Of a stretch of 64,000 nucleotides of DNA, positions 1 to 8,907 are shown one piece after another. The position numbers were made by a program, and so were the translations under genes. The stretch covers positions 2,356,001 to 2,420,000 of the forward strand of contig NZ_CP104144.1 of NCBI RefSeq assembly GCF_025200715.1. The letters are read 5' to 3'. The stretch's first letter is position 1; every line of letters starts with the position of its first letter. The notes under the pieces were generated by a model that was given only the letters and a program-made list of their open reading frames with translations, made no database searches and was not told the origin of the DNA. Source of the DNA: Rhizobium sullae. Lineage in GTDB: Bacteria > Pseudomonadota > Alphaproteobacteria > Rhizobiales > Rhizobiaceae.

Positions 1-1507
1 TCTTTTCCTTCGTAACGTCCGAGCCAAACTCGGCCGATATCCTGCCGCGGCGCATAACGATGATGCGGTGCGCGATGCTTAGGCATTCATTGACCTCGGA
101 CGTCGAATAGATGACCGCCAGTCCCTGCTTGGCGCGCTCCGCGAGCAGCTTGAACACTTCGGCCTTGGCGCCGATATCGATCCCGCGGCTCGGTTCGTCG
201 AGCAGGATCACCTTCGGTTGGGTTACCAGCATCTTGCCGATGACGACCTTCTGCTGGTTGCCGCCGGACAGCGAGCCAATAGCCGCCGCGCCGCCATCGG
301 TCTTCACATGCACCCGGCGGATCGCATCGTTGACGAGATCGCGCTCCCGATGGCTGGAGGTGAACAGCCCCCTCGTAAAGGCGCTGATGCTCGCAAGCGA
401 CAGATTGGATCCAACCGTCATCGTCTGCACCAGACCATCGCGCTGGCGATCTTCGGGTACAAGGACGAGACCGCTGGCGATACGCCCGGCGATACTGAGC
501 CCGCCGACATCCTGTCCTTCGAGCAGAATCTTGCCGCCGTTCGAACGCAGGCGACCGGCGATGCATTCAAGGAGTTCCGTCCGCCCGGCCCCCATCAAGC
601 CGTATATGCAGACGACCTCGCCGGTGCGCACCTGCAGCGATAGGCGGTCGACCGCGTTATAGGCAGCGCCAAAAGGACCGGGAACACTGAGGTTTTCGAT
701 GGAAAGCGCCACTGCGCCTAACTGATGGCCTTGCGGTGGATTGCCGAGGTCAAAGTTATCGCCGACCATGTTGCGGACGATCCATTCGAGGTCGATATCC
801 TTGCGCTCCGCATAGGCCGTCATGTTTCCGTCGCGGAGGACAACGGCGTGGTGGGTGATCTGCAGAGCCTCTTCCAGATGATGCGAGATGTAGACGATTG
901 AGACGTCGCGGCTGGTTAGGTCGTGGATGACCTTGAAGAGCACTTCCACTTCGGTGGCACTCAGCGCCGAAGTCGGTTCGTCCATGATAAGGATACGCGA
1001 GTTGACCGAAAGCGCGCGCGCGATCTCGACGATCTGCTGCTGGCCGAGGCGGAGATCCTCTACGCGCGTGAGCGGATCAATGTCTTCCTCGAGCTCCTCC
1101 ATGAGCGCGCGCGTCTGGCGCTCTTCCTCGGCGAAGTCGACAACACCCCCCTTGATGATCTCTCGACCCATGAAGATATTGTCACGGACGCTGAGATTGG
1201 GCGCTAGGCTTAGCTCCTGGTGAATGATAGAAATCCCGCACTCGCGCGCATGGGTCGACGATGTAAAGCTGATAGGCGAGCCGTCGAGGATGATCTCACC
1301 GGAACTCGGCTGCACGACCCCCGAAAGGATTTTCATCAAAGTCGACTTGCCCGCGCCATTCTCACCGAACAGAGTGGTGACCTGGCCGCGATGGATGTCA
1401 AAGTTCACTCCTTTCAGGGCGTGAACATTGCCATAGGACTTGGCGATGTTGCGGGCGGCAAGAACAACCTCGCCCCGGCCTCCGGAGTTGCACAACGGCT
1501 GGCTCAT
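1..1507 (-). CDS. eryE: Sugar ABC importer ATPase with two ABC domains, probably for erythritol (3' end cut by window edge)
   Basis: RbsA-type ATPase that would power polyol uptake at the inner membrane. The frame is open from the ATG at 1507 to the left edge. Domain 1 shows Walker A GENGAGKST, signature LGQQQIVEIARAL and Walker B ILIMDEPTSAL. Domain 2 shows a degenerate Walker A GLMGAGRTELL, signature LSGGNQQKVVIG and Walker B VILLDEPSRGID, as is usual in this family. Only a few C-terminal residues are missing. The start overlaps the stop of the DUF2291 gene (ATGA), so the two are translationally coupled. Permease and binding-protein genes are not in view and presumably lie to the left. The erythritol assignment and the symbol are inferred from the divergent eryABCD genes; ribose- or xylitol-type substrates are alternatives. 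Confidence 0.8.
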   Translation of the reverse strand, partial: MSQPLCNSGGRGEVVLAARNIAKSYGNVHALKGVNFDIHRGQVTTLFGENGAGKSTLMKILSGVVQPSSGEIILDGSPISFTSSTHARECGISIIHQELSLAPNLSVRDNIFMGREIIKGGVVDFAEEERQTRALMEELEEDIDPLTRVEDLRLGQQQIVEIARALSVNSRILIMDEPTSALSATEVEVLFKVIHDLTSRDVSIVYISHHLEEALQITHHAVVLRDGNMTAYAERKDIDLEWIVRNMVGDNFDLGNPPQGHQLGAVALSIENLSVPGPFGAAYNAVDRLSLQVRTGEVVCIYGLMGAGRTELLECIAGRLRSNGGKILLEGQDVGGLSIAGRIASGLVLVPEDRQRDGLVQTMTVGSNLSLASISAFTRGLFTSSHRERDLVNDAIRRVHVKTDGGAAAIGSLSGGNQQKVVIGKMLVTQPKVILLDEPSRGIDIGAKAEVFKLLAERAKQGLAVIYSTSEVNECLSIAHRIIVMRRGRISAEFGSDVTKEK

Positions 1508-2160
1508 TTGAACTCGACCTTCACCGGCGTGACGAGCCAGTTCTTCGGGTTGATGAGCTTGAAGACACCCACCACGGTCGCCGTCTTTCCATCCAGCGTG
1601 TCAGGATCGAGGCCCGCAAAGACCGACTTCTTCATCTCGTTATTGATGGCCGAACCGGCATCCTGATACTGGATCTGGTTGGTAAACTGCCCGAACTCGA
1701 TGGTTCCGGTCGCGTCACGGAGGTCCGTGCCGTTGACCGCAGGACCGGTCTGGACACGGACCACCGTCTCGGGAGGCAACCCATCGACTTTCATTTCGCT
1801 CATGTTCGCCTTGCGGGCGCCGAAGACACCTGTCAGCGTAACAGGGATCACCGGTCCAGTGCTCGTCGCTGTCCCGTATTTTTCGGCGGCTGCCTTCTTG
1901 TCGGCGGCGATTGCGGCAGCAAGCTCGGCGGCCGCTACAGCACGATCCCCGACATTCGCCTTAATCTTCGGGAACTGCTCTGCGCCGAAAGTCTCCGGAG
2001 AAAATGCCTGTTGCCTGACATCATCGGCGGACCCGATCTTGACGACCGTGGTGTCGAGCGCAATCGCCCCGACAACGATGACGGCAAGCGCTGCGCTTGC
2101 AATGAGCTTGAAATTGCCGCTGCTCGGCTTTGATGCTGCATAATCAGGCTGTGTACTCAT
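1504..2160 (-). CDS. DUF2291 family membrane-anchored protein of the polyol ABC importer operon
   Basis: A 218-residue protein with one N-terminal membrane segment (about residues 17-36, rich in Ala, Val and Ile) followed by an exported domain. The pattern matches the DUF2291 family of predicted lipoproteins, which usually sit in sugar ABC operons. No classical lipobox cysteine is visible, so a membrane anchor is more likely than a lipid anchor. It is the first gene of the leftward operon and its stop overlaps the ATPase start. Its molecular role is unknown; an accessory function in periplasmic uptake of the same polyol is an inference from position. Confidence 0.75.
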   Translation of the reverse strand: MSTQPDYAASKPSSGNFKLIASAALAVIVVGAIALDTTVVKIGSADDVRQQAFSPETFGAEQFPKIKANVGDRAVAAAELAAAIAADKKAAAEKYGTATSTGPVIPVTLTGVFGARKANMSEMKVDGLPPETVVRVQTGPAVNGTDLRDATGTIEFGQFTNQIQYQDAGSAINNEMKKSVFAGLDPDTLDGKTATVVGVFKLINPKNWLVTPVKVEFK

Positions 2161-2949
2161 GTCCGGACGGCCTTTGACTTGAATGGCGAGGAGAAGGACG
2201 AGCGCGGCAACAATCGCGGACCGGCGGGCCTATTGTGCCGCACCAGAGCAAGAATCGGCGGGTCGCCGGCAGGGCCGCAACCCTGGACAAAAATCCTCAT
2301 TTGGAAGCCTCCTCAGCAAGCCGGCGATTGTCTCCTCCAACCGCCCGAGCCAGCAACTCTCGATCCGGAAGCGCACTTCCGTGATAGAAATATGTTATTT
2401 ACGCCGCAAACAATGTTATAATTTTCGGCACCTGTCAACGGGCGCTTGACGGGAACTTGAGCAAAAATGCGAGACTTCACGTTCAGTTTCTCTCGCTGCA
2501 GAGCAGCATAGTTGGAAGCAAATGCACAATCCATCTCCGCGTGCCTTAGCCTCTGGAGACATATAACTATCTGTTGCAGCTATATATTATTGAGACAAGG
2601 GCAGCGGCGATTGCCGATGACGGCGTGGCAGCCCATCATTTCCAAGCGGCAAGCGATACTCCTTATGCCACTCATTTTATCTGAAAAAAATTTCAGTTCT
2701 AGCAAAATCTTACTAGCATTATGGTATCATTATGTTATGTTCGCTACGAGAGTCGTCGGAGCTTCGGCTCGCATATTTCCATCCAGGATACTGCAAAAGG
2801 CAGCGCGCTTGCCGCATCCGGCAGAAAGACCGAAGTTGGCAGCCGGATGCCTCATCCCAACCTAATTTGCCGATCGGGAGGACTTCAGATGAATTGGACG
2901 CGCGCAACACCCGCCGTAGCGTTCGCAATCGTGGCGAGATAGTCCTGCG
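2161..2949. promoter_or_regulatory. Divergent ery control region with repeated ATGTTAT motifs
   Basis: About 790 bases separate the leftward importer operon from rightward eryA. I see no convincing gene; the short open frames lack coding character. The region is more AT-rich than its surroundings. The heptamer ATGTTAT occurs at 2392-2398, 2413-2419 and 2732-2738; the first two are 21 bases apart, two helical turns. These are candidate sites for EryD, the SorC-type regulator encoded downstream, but that link is inferred. Confidence 0.45.
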
Positions 2950-4527
2950 ATGACATCGACTGAGAAGATCATCATCGGGATAGATGCCGGTACCTCCGTC
3001 ATCAAGTCGGTGGCCTTTGATCTGTCCGGCCGCCAGATCGCCACGGCCTCCGTACGCAACAGATACGCGACCGGTGACGATGGCTCTGCAACGCAGTCGC
3101 TGAGTCAGACCTGGCTCGATTGCGCCAGCGCGTTGCGCGGCCTCGGAGAAAAAGTACCCGATCTCGCATCACGCACCGCAGCCGTCGCGGTCACGGGACA
3201 GGGCGACGGCACCTGGCTCGTCGGTCGCGGCAATGCACCGGTCGCCGATGCCTGGCTATGGCTTGATGCGCGCGCCGCACCGACAGTCACGTCACTCGCC
3301 GGCGGAAAGCAGAACCGTGCCCGCTTCGAGGCAACGGGCACCGGCCTCAACACTTGTCAGCAGGGTGCGCAACTCGCCCATATGGATCGCTATACGCCGG
3401 ACCTTCTCGACCGGGCGGAGACGGCGCTGCACTGCAAGGACTGGCTTTATCTCAACCTGACAACCGTTCGGGCGACCGATCCGTCCGAAGCGAGCTTCAC
3501 TTTCGGCAACTTCAGAACGCGGCAATATGATGCGGTGGTGATCGATGCGCTCGGCCTGAGCCATAGACGGACGCTTCTGCCTGAAATCATCGACGGCACC
3601 GAGATCAGCCACCCGCTAACGCCCGAGGCGGCGAGGGCCTGCGGACTTCTTACGGGTACGCCGGTCTGCCTTGGCTATGTCGACATGGTGATGACAGCGC
3701 TCGGTGCAGGCGTGCGCAGCGGCGCTCGCAACGCCGCCTGCTCGACGATCGGTTCGACGGGCGTGCATATGCGTGCCAAGTCTGTTGCTGACGTTCAGCT
3801 CAATCATGAGGGAACAGGCTATGTAATCGCCCTGCCCATCCCCAGCATCGTCACCCAGGTCCAGACGAACATGGGCGCTACGATCAACATCGACTGGATC
3901 CTGAACGTCGCCGCCTATCTGATGGCCGAGGCGGGAGGCAAGCCTGCTTCGCATACTGACCTGATTGCGCGCATCGACGGCTGGTTTGCGGAAAGCCGGC
4001 CGGGTTCGGTGCTTTACCATCCCTACATCTCCGAAGCTGGGGAACGTGGACCTTTCGTCAACGCCAACGCACGCGCGGGCTTCACGGGACTTTCGACGCG
4101 CCACGGCTTCCCCGACCTACTGCGCAGTGTGATCGAAGGGTTGGGGCTTGCCACCCGCGATTGCTACGAGGCAATGGGCGCGATGCCCGAAGAGCTGCGG
4201 GTCACGGGCGGCGCAACACGCTCAGTCGCCCTTCGCCGTTCACTCTCGGCCGCCGTGAACGCACCTATCCGCCAGTCGCGCCGCGATGAGACGGGGGCCG
4301 CCGGTGTGGCGATGATGGCCGCGGTGGCTGTCGGCGTCTATTCCAGCATGGATGATTGCATTGCAGACTGGGTGACGCCACTGCTCGGCGAGGCGGAGAT
4401 TCCGGATGCGAACGAGGCCGCCCGGTTTGACCGGCTATTTGCCGCCTACACCGATGTGCGCCAGGCAACGGCGCCTGCCTGGGACAAACTCGCCGGAGCC
4501 GCAACCACATCACCGGCGGGCGAGTAA
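2950..4527 (+). CDS. eryA: Erythritol kinase, FGGY family
   Basis: ATP-dependent kinase of the FGGY carbohydrate kinase family that phosphorylates erythritol, the first cytoplasmic step of the pathway. The 525-residue product is of normal family length. The N-terminal phosphate-binding motif GIDAGTSVIK is at residues 10-19, TGQGDGTW follows near residue 83, and the C-terminal domain carries the adenosine-binding VTGGATRS motif. It opens the eryABCD transcription unit; eryB begins 41 bases after its stop. The name rests on the diagnostic order kinase, GlpD-like dehydrogenase, sugar isomerase, SorC regulator. Xylulokinase and glycerol kinase are family alternatives that the context makes unlikely. 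Confidence 0.93.
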   Translation: MTSTEKIIIGIDAGTSVIKSVAFDLSGRQIATASVRNRYATGDDGSATQSLSQTWLDCASALRGLGEKVPDLASRTAAVAVTGQGDGTWLVGRGNAPVADAWLWLDARAAPTVTSLAGGKQNRARFEATGTGLNTCQQGAQLAHMDRYTPDLLDRAETALHCKDWLYLNLTTVRATDPSEASFTFGNFRTRQYDAVVIDALGLSHRRTLLPEIIDGTEISHPLTPEAARACGLLTGTPVCLGYVDMVMTALGAGVRSGARNAACSTIGSTGVHMRAKSVADVQLNHEGTGYVIALPIPSIVTQVQTNMGATINIDWILNVAAYLMAEAGGKPASHTDLIARIDGWFAESRPGSVLYHPYISEAGERGPFVNANARAGFTGLSTRHGFPDLLRSVIEGLGLATRDCYEAMGAMPEELRVTGGATRSVALRRSLSAAVNAPIRQSRRDETGAAGVAMMAAVAVGVYSSMDDCIADWVTPLLGEAEIPDANEAARFDRLFAAYTDVRQATAPAWDKLAGAATTSPAGE

Positions 4528-4568
4528 ATCAAGTTCTGATGCAGCGGGCATCGAAGGGAAAGAATAAC

Positions 4569-6080
4569 ATGACTGAACCCGAACTCCTGGATCTCTTCGT
4601 CATCGGCGGCGGCATCAACGGCGCGGGAATCGCACGCGATGCTGCGGGCCGCGGCCTGAAAGTCGCGCTGTGCGAGAAGGACGATTTGGCACAGGGGACC
4701 TCGTCTCGCTCGGGCAAGCTGGTGCATGGCGGTCTGCGCTATCTCGAATATTACGAATTCCGCCTGGTGCGCGAGGCGCTGATCGAGCGTGAAGTGCTGC
4801 TCAATGCCGCGCCGCATATCATCTGGCCGATGCGCTTCGTCCTGCCACACAGCCCGCAGGATCGTCCGGCGTGGCTCGTGCGGCTCGGCCTGTTCCTTTA
4901 CGATCACCTTGGCGGGCGCAAAAAGCTGCCGGGGACACGCACGCTCAATCTGCTGCGCGATCCGGAAGGTACCCCGATCCTCGATCAATACACGCGCGGC
5001 TTCGAGTATTCCGATTGCTGGGTCGATGACGCCCGCCTCGTGATCCTGAATGCGGTCAGCGCGGCGGAAAAAGGCGCCACTGTTCTCACTCGGTCGGCAG
5101 CAGTCTCGGCGCGCCGTGAGATTGGCAGCTGGATCGTTACGACGAAAAACAGCCTCACGGGAGAGACGCGAACCTTCCGCGCAAAATGTCTCGTCAACTG
5201 CGCCGGCCCCTGGGTGATGGATATCATCAATCGTGTCACCGGCTCGAACTCCGGCCGCAACGTCCGTCTCGTGAAGGGTAGCCATATCATCGTGCCGAAG
5301 TTCTGGGTCGGTTCCAACGCCTATCTGGTCCAGAACCACGACAAGCGCGTCATTTTTATTAACCCCTATGAGGGCGACAAGGCGCTGATCGGGACGACCG
5401 ATATCGCCTATGAAGGCCGCGCCGAGGACGTGTCCGCCGACGAGGCGGAAATTGATTATCTGCTGAAGGCCGTCAATCGCTACTTCAAAGAGAAGCTTCG
5501 CCGGGAGGATGTGCTGCATAGCTTCTCCGGCGTTCGTCCACTTTTCGATGACGGCAAGGGCAATCCGTCCGCGGTTACCCGCGACTATGTCTTCGATCTC
5601 GACGAGACGGACGGCGCTCCTCTGCTCAACGTCTTCGGCGGTAAGATCACCACATTCCGTGAGCTTGCCGAACGGGGCATGCAACGTCTCAAGCATATTT
5701 TTCCGACGATGGGCGGAGATTGGACCGAGAAAGCGCCGCTGCCCGGCGGCGAAATTCCGAATGCCGACTACGAGACCTTCGCCAACAGCCTGCGCGATGC
5801 CTATCCGTGGATGCCCCGCAAGCTCGTGCATCACTACGGCCGTCTCTATGGCGCCCGCACGAAGAATGTGGTTGCAGGTGCAACTGGCGTCCAAGGGCTT
5901 GGGCGGCATTTCGGCGGGCAGCTTTATGAGGCCGAGGCCCGCTATCTCGTTGCGACGGAGTGGGCCGCGACGGCCGACGACATCCTCTACCGCCGCACCA
6001 AGCATTACCTGCATCTGAGCGAAGCGCAACGTGCAGCCTTTGGCGAGTGGTTTGCTTCAATCCGCCTTGCCGCAGCTTGA
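4569..6080 (+). CDS. eryB: Erythritol phosphate dehydrogenase, GlpD-like FAD protein
   Basis: FAD-dependent dehydrogenase related to glycerol-3-phosphate dehydrogenase GlpD. In the ery pathway it oxidises L-erythritol-4-phosphate to a tetrulose phosphate and passes electrons to the respiratory chain. The FAD-binding signature GGGINGAG lies at residues 13-20, GTSSRSGKLVHGGLRYLEYY follows, and a C-terminal DAO_C-type domain completes 503 residues. The start at 4569 is chosen because AAGGGAAAG precedes it; an in-frame start 30 bases earlier lacks a ribosome site. It sits between eryA and eryC, 11 bases before the latter. The antisense strand holds a long open frame that is only a shadow of this gene. 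Confidence 0.93.
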   Translation: MTEPELLDLFVIGGGINGAGIARDAAGRGLKVALCEKDDLAQGTSSRSGKLVHGGLRYLEYYEFRLVREALIEREVLLNAAPHIIWPMRFVLPHSPQDRPAWLVRLGLFLYDHLGGRKKLPGTRTLNLLRDPEGTPILDQYTRGFEYSDCWVDDARLVILNAVSAAEKGATVLTRSAAVSARREIGSWIVTTKNSLTGETRTFRAKCLVNCAGPWVMDIINRVTGSNSGRNVRLVKGSHIIVPKFWVGSNAYLVQNHDKRVIFINPYEGDKALIGTTDIAYEGRAEDVSADEAEIDYLLKAVNRYFKEKLRREDVLHSFSGVRPLFDDGKGNPSAVTRDYVFDLDETDGAPLLNVFGGKITTFRELAERGMQRLKHIFPTMGGDWTEKAPLPGGEIPNADYETFANSLRDAYPWMPRKLVHHYGRLYGARTKNVVAGATGVQGLGRHFGGQLYEAEARYLVATEWAATADDILYRRTKHYLHLSEAQRAAFGEWFASIRLAAA

Positions 6081-6091
6081 AGGATACTCCC

Positions 6092-7024
6092 ATGGCGCTG
6101 ACCCTTTCGCTCAATACCAATCCACTGGTCAATCGCTTCGCCGACCTCGACGACCTCATCGAGACGGTTGCGCGAGATTTGAGGATCCGCGACCTCCAGC
6201 TGACCCACGAGTTCATCAATCCTAGCTGGCAGGCGCCCGTGATCCGCCGCCTGGCGCGCACCATGAACGCCGCGCTGAAGCGCACGGGTGTGCGGATCAC
6301 ATCAGGCATGACGGGGCCTTACGGCCGCCTCAACCACTTCGGACATCCAGATGCCGATGTGCGCCGCTATTACATCGACTGGTTCAAGACTTTTGCCGAC
6401 ATCACCGCCGATCTCGGCGGTCACTCCATCGGAACGCAGTTTGCAATCTTCACCTACAAGGACTTCGACGATCCGGCCAGACGCGAGGAACTGGTCAAGA
6501 TCGCGATCGACTGCTGGGCCGAGATAGCCGACCACGCACGCGCTGCAGGGCTTTCCTTCATCTTCTGGGAGCCGATGAGCATCGGCCGCGAGTTCGGCGA
6601 GACGATTGCCGCCTGCCTGTCGCTGCAGGGGCGGTTGGCAGCCGCCGGATTGGCCATCCCGATGTGGATGATGGCGGATATCGATCATGGCGACGTCACC
6701 TCCACCAACCCCGACGACTACGACCCCTATGCTTGGGCGCGCGCCGTGCCGCCGGTATCGCCGATCATCCACATCAAGCAGAGCCTGATGGACAAGGGCG
6801 GACACCGGCCCTTTACTGCAGAATTCAACGTCAGGGGCCGCATTCAGCCCGCGGCTCTGCTCCAGGCGCTTGCCGAAGGTGGGGCAAAGGACAATGAAAT
6901 CTGCCTGGAACTCTCCTTCAAGGAACGCGAGCCGAACGATCGTCAGGTCATCCCGCAGATCGCCGAAAGCGTCGCCTTCTGGGCACCGCATATCGACACT
7001 GGCGTCGCCGACTTGAACATCTGA
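6092..7024 (+). CDS. eryC: Tetrulose-4-phosphate racemase EryC, xylose-isomerase-like TIM barrel
   Basis: Sugar phosphate isomerase/epimerase family protein. Work on Brucella showed that EryC converts L-3-tetrulose-4-phosphate to the D form, and the same role is inferred here from synteny. The 310-residue product has the features of a xylose-isomerase-like barrel, including a FIFWEPMSIGREFG segment and a MMADIDHGD segment carrying acidic and His residues suited to metal binding. The start at 6092 follows AAGGATACTCCC; an upstream in-frame start would overlap eryB by more than 100 bases. It belongs to the eryABCD operon. Confidence 0.9.
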   Translation: MALTLSLNTNPLVNRFADLDDLIETVARDLRIRDLQLTHEFINPSWQAPVIRRLARTMNAALKRTGVRITSGMTGPYGRLNHFGHPDADVRRYYIDWFKTFADITADLGGHSIGTQFAIFTYKDFDDPARREELVKIAIDCWAEIADHARAAGLSFIFWEPMSIGREFGETIAACLSLQGRLAAAGLAIPMWMMADIDHGDVTSTNPDDYDPYAWARAVPPVSPIIHIKQSLMDKGGHRPFTAEFNVRGRIQPAALLQALAEGGAKDNEICLELSFKEREPNDRQVIPQIAESVAFWAPHIDTGVADLNI

Positions 7025-7095
7025 GGCGCGGATCTTTAAAAGGCAGCACTGCGATACGGCGCAATCGCCGCCTGTGACATTCGAAAGGGACCGTG

Positions 7096-8031
7096 ATGAC
7101 GGACGCCGATTATACGCTAGCCGTGCGTGCTGCCTGGCTCCACTATGCAGGTGGGCTCACGCAGTCCGAGGTCGCCCGGCGCCTCGGCGTGCCATCGGTG
7201 AAGGCGCATCGCCTGATCGCACGAGCGGTTGCTGATGGCGTCGTCAAAGTCACCATCGACGGGGATATCGTCGAATGCGTCGAGTTGGAGATGCGGCTTT
7301 CCGAACGGTTTGGGCTTCAATATTGCGAAGTCGCACCCGATCTCGGCGAGGAAGGGTTGCCGCTTCGCGCGCTCGGCCATGCGGGCGCCGGCTATCTCAA
7401 GCGCGAGATCGAGCGCGGCGACAATACGGTCATCGGCCTTGGTCATGGCCGCACGCTTTCCGCCGCCGTCCAATATATGCCGAGGGTGAGCGCGAAGGGC
7501 CTGCGCTTCGTCTCGTTGCTTGGCGGCCTGACACGAAACTACGGCGCCAATCCGTATGACGTGATGCACCGCATCGCCGAAAAGACCGGTACCCATGCCT
7601 ATGTCATGCCGGTTCCCTTCTTCGCCAATACCGGCGAGGACCGCGAAGTGTTGAAGGCGCAGCGTGCCGTCAAGGAGGTCTTCGATCTGGCCAACAATTC
7701 CGATCTGAAGCTCGTCGGCCTGGGAACTGTCGATGCAGACGCGCAGCTTGTTTTGTCCGGCGTAGTTGAGCCCCGAGAAATGGAGGAAATTGCCGCCGCA
7801 GGCGGCGTCGGCGAGATCCTCGGGCACTTTTTCGACGCCGACGGCCACATCCTTGAGACGATGCTAACAGCGCGCACGCTCTCCGCGTCTTTCCCTAAAA
7901 CCAAGAGCGAGCGGCTTGTGGCGCTGGCAGGTGGACAGGCGAAAGTGCCGGCCATCCGGGCAATTCTCAACAGCCGCCGCCTTTTCGGGCTCATCACGGA
8001 CGAGCGCACCGCCCAGATACTGCTGAGTTAG
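7096..8031 (+). CDS. eryD: Erythritol operon regulator EryD, SorC/DeoR family
   Basis: SorC-family transcription factor with an N-terminal helix-turn-helix (LTQSEVARRLGVPSVKAHRL, residues 21-40) and a C-terminal sugar-binding domain. In rhizobia and Brucella EryD represses the ery operon and is relieved by the pathway substrate or an intermediate. The start at 7096 is preceded by AAGGGA at 7085-7090; a GTG one codon earlier is possible. It is the last gene of eryABCD and lies 99 bases before a DeoR gene. Likely target sites are in the 2161-2949 control region. Confidence 0.9.
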   Translation: MTDADYTLAVRAAWLHYAGGLTQSEVARRLGVPSVKAHRLIARAVADGVVKVTIDGDIVECVELEMRLSERFGLQYCEVAPDLGEEGLPLRALGHAGAGYLKREIERGDNTVIGLGHGRTLSAAVQYMPRVSAKGLRFVSLLGGLTRNYGANPYDVMHRIAEKTGTHAYVMPVPFFANTGEDREVLKAQRAVKEVFDLANNSDLKLVGLGTVDADAQLVLSGVVEPREMEEIAAAGGVGEILGHFFDADGHILETMLTARTLSASFPKTKSERLVALAGGQAKVPAIRAILNSRRLFGLITDERTAQILLS

Positions 8032-8130
8032 CATGTCGCGGCAACACAAATTTATCGCAAAATAACACAAATAATGTTGCTTATCACGAAATTTCTCGTT
8101 ATTTTGACATCAAACAAGGCAAGGACCGGG
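8032..8130 (+). promoter_or_regulatory. AT-rich promoter and operator candidate before the deoR-eryH-eryI operon
   Basis: The spacer between eryD and the DeoR gene is strongly AT-rich. It contains AAAATAAC and, further on, its inverse GTTATTTT, and also the imperfect palindrome ACGAAATTTCTCGT. An ATGTTGC close to the ATGTTAT motif of the ery control region is also present. This suggests a separate promoter, perhaps autoregulated by the DeoR protein. The assignment is inferred. Confidence 0.4.
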
Positions 8131-8907
8131 ATGAGGCGGGAAGAGCGGCAGCAGCTGATTGTTAACCTGCTCATCGAAAACAAGACCGTCGATCTCGACG
8201 ACCTTGCCGATCGCTTCGCCGTGTCGAAGATGACGATCCATCGCGACCTCGATGATCTCGAGCAGGCTGGCGTCCTGCGCAAGGTTCGCGGGGGCGCGAC
8301 CATTGATGCCGGAATGCAGTTCGAAAGCGACTTCCGCATTCGCGAGCGCCAGGGCACCGAAGCCAAGCTCGCAATGGCGCAGACCGCGCTGGGCTTGGTC
8401 GAGCCTGGAATGACCGTGATGGTAAACGATGGCTCGATGGCGGCCGTGCTCGGGGAAATGCTGCTGCAGAAGCGCCCGCTGACGTTGATCACCAACAACG
8501 CGGCGATCATGGAGCGCCTGAAAGGCGAAAGCGGCATCACGCTGATCGCGCTCGGGGGCATTTATTCGGCGAAGTTTAACGCCTATCTCGGCGTCGTCAC
8601 CGAAGAGGCACTATCGCGGCTGAGGGCCGACATCGCCTTCATTTCGACGCCGGCAGTCAGCGGCAGGCTCGCCTATCACATGGACGACAACGTCGTGCGC
8701 GCCAAGCGGGCAATGATCGCGTCGTCGGCCAGAACCTGCCTTCTGGTCAACCACCAGCGCATTGGCCACACCGCACTGCATGTCATGTCGGATCTGGCCG
8801 ACTTCGACGCCGTTATCACCGACACCGCACCGGATGCCGCTTTCCTGGAGGAATTCGAGCAGGCGGGCATTACGCTCACCATCGCATCAACGCAGGATCC
8901 GACATGA
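8131..8907 (+). CDS. DeoR-family transcriptional regulator of the eryH-eryI unit
   Basis: DeoR-type repressor of 258 residues. The N-terminal winged helix (VDLDDLADRFAVSKMTIHRD, residues 20-39) is followed by the DeoRC sugar-phosphate sensor domain with NDGSMA and ITNN segments. The start at 8131 is chosen for its ribosome site AAGGACC and because MRREERQQLI is the usual family start; an upstream in-frame codon would add 19 unsupported residues. The stop overlaps the eryH start (ATGA), showing translational coupling. It probably senses a phosphorylated intermediate of the pathway and controls this operon. Confidence 0.88.
   Translation: MRREERQQLIVNLLIENKTVDLDDLADRFAVSKMTIHRDLDDLEQAGVLRKVRGGATIDAGMQFESDFRIRERQGTEAKLAMAQTALGLVEPGMTVMVNDGSMAAVLGEMLLQKRPLTLITNNAAIMERLKGESGITLIALGGIYSAKFNAYLGVVTEEALSRLRADIAFISTPAVSGRLAYHMDDNVVRAKRAMIASSARTCLLVNHQRIGHTALHVMSDLADFDAVITDTAPDAAFLEEFEQAGITLTIASTQDPT

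Noticed and set aside
2161..2949. Several open frames of 60-120 codons in the ery control region
   Set aside because: They overlap each other, have no convincing ribosome sites and show no family resemblance.
4446..6029. Open frame of 527 codons on the minus strand
   Set aside because: It lies opposite eryB, whose FAD motifs and operon context are clear; the antisense translation shows no family features.
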